From assembly GCA_020635535.1 (NCBI GenBank), contig JACJZP010000002.1, forward strand, positions 124,001-188,000: DNA of 64,000 bases, written 5' to 3'. This stretch comes from Flavobacteriales bacterium (GTDB lineage: Bacteria > Bacteroidota > Bacteroidia > UBA10329). The notes under the pieces were generated by a model that saw only the letters and a list, made by a program, of their open reading frames with translations, was not told where the DNA came from and did no database searches. The position numbers and the translations under genes are program-made. Each line of letters opens with the position of its first letter. The first letter of the stretch is position 1. This document shows positions 39,288 through 48,392 of this stretch, one piece after another.

Positions 39288-39941
39288 ATGGGAAAACGCC
39301 TTTTTGTTTCCAATAGGAATGAGTCGCCAAGGATGTTCGAGAATGATTTCTTGGACTTCTTCTCTCGGATACATTTTTCATCCGTTCCGATTCTGTTCGT
39401 TCCTATTTCGAGCTACTTTTTCTATCGGTCGTTCGTTCAGTTTGATGTCAATATCTTCTTGGTTATCGGCCTTTGGTTTGGAGGTTACGCCTTCTGGACG
39501 TTGATGGAGTATGTCATTCACAGAGTGGTGTTCCACCATGAGTTTACTAGTGCTTTTGGGAAGCGTTTCCATTACATCGCCCACGGTATTCATCACGATT
39601 TTCCGAACGATTCGTTGCGATTGGTGATGCCACCTGCCATCAATCTCACCTTGGCTGTGCTGTTCTACTGGTTGTTTTTCCTTGTATTTCAGGATAAAGG
39701 ATTGACCGCTGGATTCTTCTCTGGATTCACATTTGGGTATATGGTTTACGACCTCATGCATTACGCCTCTCATTTCTACAACTTCAAATGGGGTTGGTTT
39801 CAGCGCATTAAACGCAGCCACTTGCTGCATCATTACCGCGAGCCGAACAGCGGCTTTGGGCTAAGTACCGTTTTCTGGGATAGGGTTTTTGGAACCACGC
39901 ATCCTGACAGTGCAAGGGTAGAAGTGCCGAGCTCCAAGTGA
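39288..39941 (+). CDS. Fatty acid hydroxylase / sterol desaturase-family membrane protein
   Basis: 217 residues with four membrane segments and the full set of di-iron His boxes: HRVVFHH, HYIAHGIHHD, HYASH and HLLHH. This is the pattern of the sterol desaturase/fatty acid 2-hydroxylase family, which hydroxylates membrane lipid acyl chains. In Bacteroidota the likely substrates are sphingolipid or ornithine-lipid fatty acids (inference). The stop overlaps the GTG start of the TlpA-like gene by 4 bases, so the two are translationally coupled. Confidence 0.9.
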   Translation: MGKRLFVSNRNESPRMFENDFLDFFSRIHFSSVPILFVPISSYFFYRSFVQFDVNIFLVIGLWFGGYAFWTLMEYVIHRVVFHHEFTSAFGKRFHYIAHGIHHDFPNDSLRLVMPPAINLTLAVLFYWLFFLVFQDKGLTAGFFSGFTFGYMVYDLMHYASHFYNFKWGWFQRIKRSHLLHHYREPNSGFGLSTVFWDRVFGTTHPDSARVEVPSSK

Positions 39942-40411
39942 AGAATCTGTCACTGTTTCTGTTGATAGTATTGCTGGTTGGGTGCGCACCAGGCAATAAC
40001 GACCAGGCTCCTGAAATTGAAACGCAGTTGATCGATGGCACTCCCTTCAAACTTTCAGAACTCAAAGGCAATTACGTTGTGCTTGATTTTTGGGGTTCGT
40101 GGTGTGGACCTTGCTTGGTAGATGCACCTAAGCTGGTGGCGCTTCATGAGAAATTCGGAGATAGGGTAGTGTTCGTATCCATTGCGTTCGAAAAGAACGA
40201 TAAGCGCTGGCAACAGACCGCAGAACGTTTGGGTTTCAGCTGGAAACACCAGATAGTGGAGATTTCTCCTGTGCTGCTTGGTTCTGGAATTGCACGAGAT
40301 TATGGCGTGTCAGACATTCCTGCCAAATTCATAGTAACACCAGACGGGAAACTCATCAGCGGAATGGATTTCGACCAGATGGACGAGTTTCTAAGTAATT
40401 CTGCTCTATAG
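39938..40411 (+). CDS. TlpA-like thioredoxin-fold lipoprotein
   Basis: 157 residues from GTG 39938, which overlaps the preceding stop codon. The signal sequence ends in VLLVGC (Cys16), so it is likely a lipoprotein. The thioredoxin fold has the active site W-C56-G-P-C59 in LDFWGSWCGPCLV and a cis-Pro in VSDIPAKFIV. It is a periplasmic thiol-disulfide reductase or a relative, of TlpA/ResA type. Linkage to the lipid hydroxylase may reflect redox maintenance of envelope proteins; this is inference. Confidence 0.9.
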   Translation: MKNLSLFLLIVLLVGCAPGNNDQAPEIETQLIDGTPFKLSELKGNYVVLDFWGSWCGPCLVDAPKLVALHEKFGDRVVFVSIAFEKNDKRWQQTAERLGFSWKHQIVEISPVLLGSGIARDYGVSDIPAKFIVTPDGKLISGMDFDQMDEFLSNSAL

Positions 40412-40774
40412 ATAATCTCCGAAAGGTTGGCTTTGAAATGCTACTTCACTTTTGGTGAAGCACTACAGCGGTATTCGCTGTAGATAGAGCGAATACCTGC
40501 CTACTTTTATTCCACAAGGAAGCCCCGTTAGCCAAACCTCTTTATAGTTTGATACTTTAGAAGGTTGATCGTTTCATCGAATTCAAAGATGAAGAGAAAG
40601 CGTTTTTCAAATCACTTTTAAAGTAGTGGAGTGCAAAGTCAAGAGTTAATGTTGCAGCATACGAAATGGGGAAATACCCCGTTAAAATTACCGAGATGAT
40701 ATGCCTGTAAATGGAAAAAAAGAATTGAACCTTCACATTTTGGAGTTGGAAGAAAATCTCGCAAAACTTGCGAA
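40412..40774. other. 363-base gap with alternative hairpins and coding remnants
   Basis: Hairpins: CTTCAC/GTGAAG (40444-40460) and CTACAGCG/CGCTGTAG (40463-40483). GCGGTATTCGC can alternatively pair with GCGAATACCTGC just downstream. A frame around 40560-40627 encodes KVDRFIEFKDEEKAFFKSLLK and then stops; it resembles the start of Bacteroidota Crp/Fnr regulators, so it may be a gene remnant. At 40701-40778 a 25-codon ORF (MPVNGKKELNLHILELEENL...) overlaps the next gene's start by ATGA and could be a leader peptide. All weak. Confidence 0.35.
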
Positions 40775-41497
40775 ATGAGACTGGCGGTAATCTTCATTTG
40801 TTGCTTTGCAGGCTGTTGCTTAGCGGTCACTGACAGTATGGCTCAAAGTGATACTGCTGTAACAAAAGCACAAACTGGCGTTAGATTTAAAGCTGAAAAC
40901 ATCTCGTTTAATGCTAGTCTCCTCATAACACAACAGGAGCGAGTTTACTACAGTCATCGGTTTGACCCTTCAATAGGTCGACCTTCATTTCCAGGGTTTG
41001 TAAGACAACCTGTTGGTTTCGGTTATGATTTAAGTCTCAACTACTCCTTAGTTCGGAAGAGGGGGTTTCTGCTTGATGTGGGACTAGGAGTTTGGTCATA
41101 TTCTTTGAATTATAAGGCGATAGAAGATTCAATAGACTTCATAAAGCCTAATTCGGAAATAAGATCGTATTTCCGGAATTACACGGTTTTCAGTATGCCC
41201 GTTTCATTCAGTTATCAGATTAGGCAAGGGCTAGTGTTTGGCTTTAAAACAGCATTACCAATTGTTTCAGAGTCAAAAATTACCAGTCCTGACACAACTC
41301 TTAGATACAATGGGAATGTTAATTCATTTGATTGGTCTTACTTATTCATTGAAGGAAGAATCGGGTACGAGTTTCATATCAAGAGCCTTACACTAACTCC
41401 CATGATTTCTTTTGGAGGTATGCTTTATCCAATTGAAAGAGCTAGATACCTCTACAAGGTTGGTTTAGCAATACAATATGGAACAAATGAAAAGTAA
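40775..41497 (+). CDS. Outer-membrane beta-barrel-like protein of unknown function
   Basis: 240 residues with a signal peptide (AVIFICCFAGCCLAV...MAQ). The mature part alternates hydrophobic and polar residues with many aromatic strand ends (GFGYDLSLNYSLV, FLLDVGLGVWSYSLNY, LFIEGRIGYEFHI, YKVGLAIQYG), typical of a small outer-membrane beta-barrel of about eight strands. The last residues GLAIQYGTNEK do not form the usual terminal Phe. No specific family recognised. Confidence 0.72.
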   Translation: MRLAVIFICCFAGCCLAVTDSMAQSDTAVTKAQTGVRFKAENISFNASLLITQQERVYYSHRFDPSIGRPSFPGFVRQPVGFGYDLSLNYSLVRKRGFLLDVGLGVWSYSLNYKAIEDSIDFIKPNSEIRSYFRNYTVFSMPVSFSYQIRQGLVFGFKTALPIVSESKITSPDTTLRYNGNVNSFDWSYLFIEGRIGYEFHIKSLTLTPMISFGGMLYPIERARYLYKVGLAIQYGTNEK

Positions 41498-41571
41498 CTC
41501 CCCAAGAATTTAGCGCTTTTAGAGGCTTATATGCAAAAGGCAAAAGCAGCCTAGCTGCGCTGATGTGGTAG

Positions 41572-43737
41572 TTATTGCGCTCTTTCTGCGCCTGGGTGGT
41601 AGACCTCAGCCGCGTTCTTGTACACTTCTTCCTTGTCCAAACTCATTTTCTTCAGTTCATGATTGACGAACATTTTCATCTGTGATGTGTAATGCTTGCC
41701 GTTAGGTTTGTTGCTGGAACCGTACGGATTGATACTCTCGATCTTTGGCCCGTCTTTGGTGAATTTGACGAACTGCACTAGTCCATCTCCGACCCACATG
41801 GTCAAGCGGCCGTCATCGCGCTTCTGGCAGTACACCGCTCTGATGGCATCTGGGCCACCATCTACCGCAAGGTCAATACCGCCTCTCGATAGCACCTGCA
41901 CATCTCCCAACGGTACATCAATGGTTCCGAAGTGTGTGATAAGCCGCTCCTTGGTGGCTTTGAGGTTATTGACAAAGAACACCTGCCGGATGCTGTCATT
42001 GTCCCGTATCTGCTCCACGCTGAAGGTGTTATCGTAGTACATCTCGTAGAACATGGTAACAATGGCCGCTGCGTTCATGTCGGTGGTATCGGCTGTGAAA
42101 TCCCAGTCGTTGAATTTTTTGATGATGTCTGCCACCTCTGGATGGTCGGCCGGGTTCATACGGAAGAGTTCCATAATGGGGTAATTCTTCAAGAAGACCA
42201 TGCTGTCAGGGTACTGGATATCGAACTTCAATTTCTTTACACTTTCATAATCAATGTGCGATAAGCTTTCCAGAATCTCCTGACTTCTGAATCCTCTGTT
42301 GGTACGCTTTTGTGCGTCATACCCGATGGAAACAGGGAAGAGATCGGGGTCGTTCACGTAATCCAAACAGGTGTTGTTGTAAATACAGTTGTTGGTGTTG
42401 TACACGTATCCGCAAGCGGGATTCAGGTTCTGCGCCAGATCTTCAGGCTTCAGGTATTCTGTCCATAGCGTGGCCGAGGTATCACCTGGCAACACCTTGC
42501 TCCAATCATAATTCGGGTCGCGAACAGGCACTACACCGTTGGCAATGAAGAAGATGGTATCGTACTTATCGGCATAGGTGATGTTCTGAAGACAGATGCC
42601 CTGAATATCCATGGTATTGTAGAACTCCGTGAAGTTCTTGGCCTTGTTCATGCGGTACCATTGCTCGCCAGCGTTCATTTTAAAGAGTGTCGGCATGCGG
42701 AAGGCGAACGTGCCTTGGTCGGTTATGAGTGTTGGTCCATACACACTTTCCCAATATTTCTTCTTGATGCCTAGCACAAACCCCTTGTTTTTGCCCAAGC
42801 CAACTTTCAGCTTGGCACGCTTCGTTTCCAGCTTACGCCATTCGCCATCAAACCAATACCAATTCTTCTTCTTGGGATGCATCTTCAGGTGGTACACGTC
42901 CTTAAGGTCGAGGTCGCCCGTGGTGTGTGCCCAACTCAGATTCTCATTGGTTCCATGTAGGATGGAAACACTGCCGTGGAACAATCCGCCTGTACAGTTC
43001 CAGCCCTCTTCGCTGTGTACGTGCGCCTCATACCACGATAAAATACCCTCAATGGGCTGATGCGAGTTGATGACATGGTACGTGTTTCCATGGTCTGTTA
43101 AAGCCGAGTTGAACGCATAGGCGTTGGACCCGATACCATCGTCATTCAGTTCCTTCTTCGGCAGTTCCTTCGCAAAACGGCCATCCAAAATGCCTTTGAT
43201 AACGCCATCTACACCCGCCATGAGGCTTTGTCCCAGCATGAAACCGATAATGACCTCTTTTGGTGTGACCGGGAACGCTTTTTTTATCCAAACCTCATCA
43301 GGATGTGCGGCCGCATACGCGTTCACGCCCTGACAGGCAGCTTCCAGAATCAGTTTGAAATCATCGGCTACACCACTTTCGTAGTGCTCATCCACGTACT
43401 CATGCAGCCCCATTAACTGCACGGCATAGTCTATCTGTGCGCCTTCAACCCCCAAATGCTTGCCCATATGGCACTTGGCCGCCATGAGCAGGTATTGCAG
43501 CGTTTCGAAATCGTCTTCGCAGGCTGCCCATTCCAATCCATAGGCTACTTCTGCATCGGTCTTGCCAAAAATGTGTGGCACCCCGAACTCATCGCGTACA
43601 ATGTCAATGTTCTCTGGGTTGATGATCTGCTTCGGGGTGAAATCGAAGGTTCTTACTTGAGCGTTCGATTGAAGACCGAAAAGTAGCAGTACAGCGAACA
43701 GCGAACAGCGACCAGTGAATAGTATTGACTTGAGCAT
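41572..43737 (-). CDS. Penicillin acylase-family Ntn hydrolase
   Basis: 721 residues with a signal peptide ending LQSNAQ. The family pattern is clear: an alpha-chain-like N-terminal region with EFGVPHIFGKTDAEVAYGLE, and the autoprocessing point GIG|SNAYAF with nucleophile Ser204, after which come NSHQPIEGILSWYEAHVHS and HTTGDLDLKDVY. These are periplasmic N-terminal nucleophile amidases, matured by self-cleavage, that hydrolyse acyl amides such as beta-lactam side chains or acyl-homoserine lactones. The natural substrate is not predictable. It stands alone and is divergent from the next small gene. Confidence 0.93.
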   Translation of the reverse strand: MLKSILFTGRCSLFAVLLLFGLQSNAQVRTFDFTPKQIINPENIDIVRDEFGVPHIFGKTDAEVAYGLEWAACEDDFETLQYLLMAAKCHMGKHLGVEGAQIDYAVQLMGLHEYVDEHYESGVADDFKLILEAACQGVNAYAAAHPDEVWIKKAFPVTPKEVIIGFMLGQSLMAGVDGVIKGILDGRFAKELPKKELNDDGIGSNAYAFNSALTDHGNTYHVINSHQPIEGILSWYEAHVHSEEGWNCTGGLFHGSVSILHGTNENLSWAHTTGDLDLKDVYHLKMHPKKKNWYWFDGEWRKLETKRAKLKVGLGKNKGFVLGIKKKYWESVYGPTLITDQGTFAFRMPTLFKMNAGEQWYRMNKAKNFTEFYNTMDIQGICLQNITYADKYDTIFFIANGVVPVRDPNYDWSKVLPGDTSATLWTEYLKPEDLAQNLNPACGYVYNTNNCIYNNTCLDYVNDPDLFPVSIGYDAQKRTNRGFRSQEILESLSHIDYESVKKLKFDIQYPDSMVFLKNYPIMELFRMNPADHPEVADIIKKFNDWDFTADTTDMNAAAIVTMFYEMYYDNTFSVEQIRDNDSIRQVFFVNNLKATKERLITHFGTIDVPLGDVQVLSRGGIDLAVDGGPDAIRAVYCQKRDDGRLTMWVGDGLVQFVKFTKDGPKIESINPYGSSNKPNGKHYTSQMKMFVNHELKKMSLDKEEVYKNAAEVYHPGAERAQ

Positions 43738-43840
43738 TGAAAAAAGGGGTTAGATTTTCGCAGCCCGAAGATGCAAAATTGAGTTGGAATTGATTTATGT
43801 CAAGGGGATTTGATTCCTTTCACTTCGGGGTTTGCCGGAT

Positions 43841-43848
43841 TATCTTTA
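43841..43848 (+). promoter_or_regulatory. -7 promoter box (TATCTTTA) 4 bases before a start codon
   Basis: One base from TANNTTTG, ending 4 bases before ATG 43853, again suggesting a leaderless mRNA and supporting the small ORF as a gene. Confidence 0.5.
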
Positions 43849-43852
43849 GCGC

Positions 43853-44035
43853 ATGAAAAACTCTAAGGCGATTTATTGGCTGCTGGTAGTTATCGGAACC
43901 ATAGCCCTGTTTTCATCATTGTTCATGTTCTCGGAAGGCAAACCCTTTATGGATTACTTCTGGGGTGGATTCTGTGGAGCAGTGCTGATCGGAACAGCAT
44001 CTATTCAACTGAAGGAGAAGAAAGGGAAGGAGTAG
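43853..44035 (+). CDS. Small two-helix membrane protein
   Basis: 60 residues with two hydrophobic segments (IYWLLVVIGTIALFSSLFMF and FWGGFCGAVLIGTASI) and a basic tail (LKEKKGKE). It is probably an inner-membrane hairpin. It has its own -7 box and 27 bases to the convergent lipoprotein gene. Function unknown. Confidence 0.65.
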   Translation: MKNSKAIYWLLVVIGTIALFSSLFMFSEGKPFMDYFWGGFCGAVLIGTASIQLKEKKGKE

Positions 44036-44062
44036 TTCTAATGGGCTCCACGTTCTGGGTGC

Positions 44063-44929
44063 TTACTGCACAATGGCCTTCAGACCTCGTAATCCCATGT
44101 CAACAGGTACATCGCCATTCAGAGGGTCGAACTGTCCGTTGCCATCTGGGTCGGTCCATTCAAAACTCTGATTGGTAGAGACAGATAGGATAACGGTAAC
44201 GTCTTCGGTTTCCTCACCCGTAAGGGTCAGAGGTGTTTCGAACTCTCCAGTAACCAAGCAGCTGCCTTGTGGAATAGGGCTTGAGGCAAAGATGGGATTG
44301 GGTACTGTTGTTGCCCCTGCCGGTGCCTGACCAGTGGTCAAGGTGCCTGCACTTTCGAATGCCCAATAGCCTTGCAGCTTGTCGTCATTAACAGTAACCG
44401 ATTGTTGATTTACCAGTAGGCTTGATATGTACGTATTGTACCCAACGAAAGAGGCAAGCGTACCAGTTAGACCATTGAATCCTAATGCATTGTAGGTAAT
44501 CTCATAATTCTGATAACTGACCGAAACTCGCACAAATTCGTAGGTGCCAGCAGCAATGTCGCTGATAGGTATTGATAGAAACACCTCGTTTGCTCCAACA
44601 ACCTTTGCCTTATCAAAATCAATGGCCATGGCACCTCCAGCGTTGGTTTCATCTCCTTTGTAGAGTATTTGCCCTCCTCCCAAGGCGGTTAAAGCCGTTG
44701 GTATCAACTCAACATAATGCCCCGAAATAGTGTTGAAATTCGGTGATTGCGCTGCATTCCCACTTGGTACACTTGCAGGCTGCCCAAAGCTATCATATCG
44801 TTCTTGATTCGGATTAAATTGAAATTTAAACACCAAGTAGGGGCCATCGGGTTGTTGGTCTCCATTGGTGTTGCAAGCAGAGAATGCAGTACTCAATAAT
44901 ACTACACAGATCAGAAGTTGATTTTTCAT
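44063..44929 (-). CDS. Lipoprotein of unknown function (DUF4382-like region possible)
   Basis: 288 residues with a lipobox (STAFSAC, Cys19) followed by an Asn/Gly/Pro spacer. The mature part is beta-rich with ISGHYVELIPTALTALGGGQ and a late calcium-binding-like turn (DPDGNGQFDP). I do not recognise the family with certainty. It is the last gene of a five-gene minus-strand run (ABC transporter, LolA-like, DUF1853, this gene), 27 bases after DUF1853. Confidence 0.75.
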   Translation of the reverse strand: MKNQLLICVVLLSTAFSACNTNGDQQPDGPYLVFKFQFNPNQERYDSFGQPASVPSGNAAQSPNFNTISGHYVELIPTALTALGGGQILYKGDETNAGGAMAIDFDKAKVVGANEVFLSIPISDIAAGTYEFVRVSVSYQNYEITYNALGFNGLTGTLASFVGYNTYISSLLVNQQSVTVNDDKLQGYWAFESAGTLTTGQAPAGATTVPNPIFASSPIPQGSCLVTGEFETPLTLTGEETEDVTVILSVSTNQSFEWTDPDGNGQFDPLNGDVPVDMGLRGLKAIVQ

Positions 44930-44956
44930 CAGTTACGTTTAGTGGGGTGAAGGTAA

Positions 44957-45853
44957 TTAACTGCCAGATGCATTAATGTCTGGCCAATCATTATTGACCA
45001 CAAAACCACGAGTGGCTTCTTTCCAAATGCCATCATCATTCAATAGTCCGATACAGAAAACCGAACGGTTCTGTTCTTGGAAGTGGGATTGAAGGGTGTT
45101 TTTTAAATGGTTACAATTGAGCAGTTGAGTGTTGTCACTACAACTATAATGGCCTATCCATTCTGGTTTCTGTATGATGGTCCATAAATAGCGATCCTCA
45201 AGAATAGAATCTGATTCTGAATTGAAGCACCACCAGCCCGTTTCATGACAAGGATTGGTATGCGCAGGAAGAATTCTCCTGTTGTTCAAATGATAAAATA
45301 ATTGACCCTTCATAAATAGCTTGTTTTCAATATTGTATGATTGAAAAGTGCTAGGAATACAGGTGTGCTCGGTAAGAAATAGTTGACGCTCGTTCAACTT
45401 TATCATCTTCTTCTCCAGATTGTCATTGGCATTGGGGCCGAGCATCACGGCATGGTCTTCGGATTCTTGGCTTTGCAGGTAGTACTTCAGAGCTATTTCC
45501 CAGTGTTCAACTACTTCTGTTTTATTATCCTTGAGAATTAGGTCAATTTCTCCAACGGTCTGCTTGTCTTTAATTAACTGATGATTCTTGAGCAGCAGTT
45601 CAAATCTGGCGTCTTTTTCAAGAATGAAAAACAGCAGTTGCTCAAAGTATTTGCCCATTGGAAGGTTTCCGAGTGAGGCAAAGTGATTGTTGACAATCTC
45701 AGGTTTCGAATCCAATTCTGCCAACAGGCTCAGAACAGATTCTTTGTGAGCTTCGTCTCGTATGTAATCCGTGCTGAACGGATAGGAGAGAAGCGATGGG
45801 CTGAAAATGGCCCAATGCGCTCTTCGGAGATGCAGATTTCTCGGTTCAATCAC
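44957..45853 (-). CDS. DUF1853 family protein
   Basis: 298 residues, soluble. Features of DUF1853: LGKYFEQLLFFIL-like start (LPMGKYFEQLLFFILEKDAR), then TVGEIDLILKD and VEHWEIALKYYLQ, which resemble a PD-(D/E)xK nuclease core (E...D...ExAxKYY). So a nuclease-like fold is possible, but activity is unknown. It lies 17 bases after the LolA-like gene in the same transcript direction. Confidence 0.8.
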   Translation of the reverse strand: MIEPRNLHLRRAHWAIFSPSLLSYPFSTDYIRDEAHKESVLSLLAELDSKPEIVNNHFASLGNLPMGKYFEQLLFFILEKDARFELLLKNHQLIKDKQTVGEIDLILKDNKTEVVEHWEIALKYYLQSQESEDHAVMLGPNANDNLEKKMIKLNERQLFLTEHTCIPSTFQSYNIENKLFMKGQLFYHLNNRRILPAHTNPCHETGWWCFNSESDSILEDRYLWTIIQKPEWIGHYSCSDNTQLLNCNHLKNTLQSHFQEQNRSVFCIGLLNDDGIWKEATRGFVVNNDWPDINASGS

Positions 45854-45870
45854 GAACCGAAAATACGGCT

Positions 45871-46566
45871 CTAAGATCCCTCTTCCTCAAATTCAGCGTC
45901 AGCTATTTTACCATTGATATCCAAGTTGGAGATGGTCATCAACACACGGCCGGTTTCGTATTTGCTCTGGCCTTCTTCTTCACGTACAGGAGTGCTGTTG
46001 AAATCACCACTAATGGCTTTGGGCATTTTGAATCGCTTGAAATCCGCTTTGAATTCCATGCTTGTTGGGATGAAGTCGGTACCTGAAGCGTACTTGTTGA
46101 AGTACTGCACGGTTCCTTCGCGTTTCAGGGTCAGTTCCGATTCGTGGATGCGGCCATCCTGAATGCCGACAAGTAGTTTCATCAGCACCAACTCGCCATT
46201 GTTGGTAGGAATCACGTTGATCACATGGCAAGGAATTCCGTTCGATTTCGCTTGTCCGGCAGCAACTGCCATGTAGTTCTTCGGGTCATCCAAAATCTCC
46301 AATTGCGAGAACGGATTCTGCTTGGGCAGGAAAATGAGTCCTTTTGTTTTGACACGGAACTTGTCGGGTTTCTTGTAGATCATCTTGCCCGAGATCTGAT
46401 CGATGGCCACACCTGGAATGTCGAACTTCATTTCCACATCGCAACGCAGGTCTTGGATGGTTTGAAATTGACTTCGAACCTTGTCTAAAATGGCATTCGC
46501 ATCCTGCGAAAAGGCAGTTTGTCCGATGCTCAAAAAAGTGATAGTCGCTAACAGAAGATTTCTCAT
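45871..46566 (-). CDS. LolA-like outer-membrane lipoprotein carrier-fold protein
   Basis: 231 residues with a signal peptide (LLLATITFLSIGQTAFSQ). The sequence DANAILDKVRSQFQTIQDLR, then GKMIYKKPDKFRVKTKG and SQLEILDDPKNYMAV, matches the half-barrel LolA/outer-membrane lipoprotein-sorting family that binds lipid acyl chains in the periplasm. The start overlaps the ABC permease stop by 4 bases, so it is translationally coupled with an ABC-2 exporter. It may collect a lipid or lipoprotein exported by that transporter (inference). Confidence 0.82.
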   Translation of the reverse strand: MRNLLLATITFLSIGQTAFSQDANAILDKVRSQFQTIQDLRCDVEMKFDIPGVAIDQISGKMIYKKPDKFRVKTKGLIFLPKQNPFSQLEILDDPKNYMAVAAGQAKSNGIPCHVINVIPTNNGELVLMKLLVGIQDGRIHESELTLKREGTVQYFNKYASGTDFIPTSMEFKADFKRFKMPKAISGDFNSTPVREEEGQSKYETGRVLMTISNLDINGKIADAEFEEEGS

Positions 46567-47402
46567 TGGAAAATGTCTTTACGATTGAAATGATATTGCG
46601 TGATGCCGAAGAACACCGCTGAATGCAGAAGGAGAACACCTGCCGACTGCATGATTTCGGTCATTGGGATTGGGTCTGAAAAAAGCCTGCGCCACAAATG
46701 CATGTGGTTGGTGAAGAGCAGCGGCATTACTGGGTCGAAGAAGCTCATTTCGAAGCTGCTGATGACAGTGAAAACGATGATGACCACCATGGTGAGCACG
46801 ATCGGACCGATACTGTTGTCCGAGAAAGCTGAAAACATCAACGACAATGAAGCCACAGTAGTAAGACTGATGAATGCGAATACGAATGCTGCCATGAATC
46901 GCCAGAAAAGCTCTGCGCTGCGTATTACCACCAATCCATCGGCATTGAGCACCAGAAGATCGCCTAGCCCAAAAATGACTAGCGATAACAGGTAAGCGAA
47001 TACGCCAAGAAGTATCAAAATAGCCAATACATAAAGCATAGCCGTTATCCATTTGTAGGTGATGAATTTGAAACGACTGATGGGTTTAGTTAGAGCGTAG
47101 CGTAATGTGCCAAGCGCGGATTCTCCCGAAATAAGATCACCCGTAACCAATGCCACCAACAGTGGCAATTGGATGATGAGCGTTTGCAGGATGATGAACG
47201 TGATGAGGTTCCCATTGATGATGTTCCCTTCAAGCGAAAAGACCTGATCGAAACTCTGGAAGAGCAGATCGATGTATTCTTTCCCAGTGAAATAGAAAGA
47301 GGTGTCAATCAATACCACTAACGCCACAATGGAGGCCAACCCGATGTAGCTTCTTGGTCGCGCAAATGCCTTGATGATCTCTGCCTGCAGTATCCGTATC
47401 AT
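46563..47402 (-). CDS. ABC-2 type transporter permease
   Basis: 279 residues with six membrane helices. It opens with a conserved ABC-2 signature (ILQAEIIKAFARPRSYIGLA) and has the central motif DLISGESALGTLRYALTKPI, in which SGE...GTL marks the coupling region of this permease class. It overlaps the ATPase gene stop by 4 bases and the LolA-like start by 4 bases, so all three are translationally coupled. Substrate unknown. Confidence 0.9.
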   Translation of the reverse strand: MIRILQAEIIKAFARPRSYIGLASIVALVVLIDTSFYFTGKEYIDLLFQSFDQVFSLEGNIINGNLITFIILQTLIIQLPLLVALVTGDLISGESALGTLRYALTKPISRFKFITYKWITAMLYVLAILILLGVFAYLLSLVIFGLGDLLVLNADGLVVIRSAELFWRFMAAFVFAFISLTTVASLSLMFSAFSDNSIGPIVLTMVVIIVFTVISSFEMSFFDPVMPLLFTNHMHLWRRLFSDPIPMTEIMQSAGVLLLHSAVFFGITQYHFNRKDIFQ

Positions 47403-48301
47403 GCTGCAGTGAGTTTGAGGAAGTAATCTTCCAATTTGCGCTTATGGTCCAAACGGTAGATTTTCCTACCAGTGCTCATCAGCTTCTCCACAATTCTTGG
47501 AATCTCATCCAGCTCCGATTGGAAAACCAATGTTTGCTGGTCTTTTTTGGCGGTGTAATTAAGCGCGGCCAAAGCTGTTTGAGCCGCATCTTGATCGTCA
47601 GTTTCCACACTTACCGTGACAGTATTCTTCGCCAATAATTCAGCTACAGAACCCTGTGAAACACACACGCCTTTATTGATGATGGCCATGCTGTCGGCCA
47701 TTTCCTCAATTTCTGAAAGGATGTGAGATGAAATGATCACGGTTTTACCGAATTCCTCCTTCAACCGAATAATCAGCTGTCTGAGCTCAATGATTCCTTT
47801 CGGATCGAGGCCGTTTGTTGGTTCATCCAAGAATATCAGATCAGGATTGTTCAGCATGGCTTGGGCAATTCCCAATCGCTGCCGCATGCCTTGAGAATAG
47901 GTGGAAACTCGGTCGTTCTCCCGTCCTTTCAGACCGACCAGTTCAATCATCTCATGAACGCGTTGGTCGGGTATCTTATTTGGAAAATAGCTTCGAGCAA
48001 CCTTTAGATTGGTCAGGCCGCTCAGATATGGGTAGAACTTCGGTTCTTCGATGATGCAGCCGATGCGCGGCAGCACTTTTCCTAATTCATTGAGTTGCAG
48101 ATTTCCGAAGTAGGTCACGCTTCCGTTACTTGGACTGATCAACCCTACCAGCATGCGCAGCATGGTGGTTTTCCCTGCACCGTTCGGACCAAGCAGGCCG
48201 AATATCTCTCCAGCATTCACTTCCATGTCCACGCCTTTCAGTGCATGGAATTTGCCGTAGAATTTCTCTAGCCCTTCAACTTTTAGAATCTGGTTGCTCA
48301 T
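47399..48301 (-). CDS. ABC transporter ATP-binding protein
   Basis: 300 residues. Walker A GPNGAGKTT (near residue 38), signature YSQGMRQRLGIAQAML, Walker B LIFLDEPTNGLD and the switch His in IISSHILSEIE are all present, so it should be an active ATPase. It has a C-terminal regulatory extension (~215-300) common in ABC-2 exporters such as bacitracin- or Nod-type transporters. It is the first gene of the operon, divergent from the SOUL gene 92 bases away. Confidence 0.94.
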   Translation of the reverse strand: MSNQILKVEGLEKFYGKFHALKGVDMEVNAGEIFGLLGPNGAGKTTMLRMLVGLISPSNGSVTYFGNLQLNELGKVLPRIGCIIEEPKFYPYLSGLTNLKVARSYFPNKIPDQRVHEMIELVGLKGRENDRVSTYSQGMRQRLGIAQAMLNNPDLIFLDEPTNGLDPKGIIELRQLIIRLKEEFGKTVIISSHILSEIEEMADSMAIINKGVCVSQGSVAELLAKNTVTVSVETDDQDAAQTALAALNYTAKKDQQTLVFQSELDEIPRIVEKLMSTGRKIYRLDHKRKLEDYFLKLTAA

Positions 48302-48392
48302 GCTGCTGTCGTTGAGAAGGGAACAAATGTTTAATCATTTTGTTGATGTGTTAAACAAAAAGAATGTTTCAGTTCATGAATGACCAGTAACC

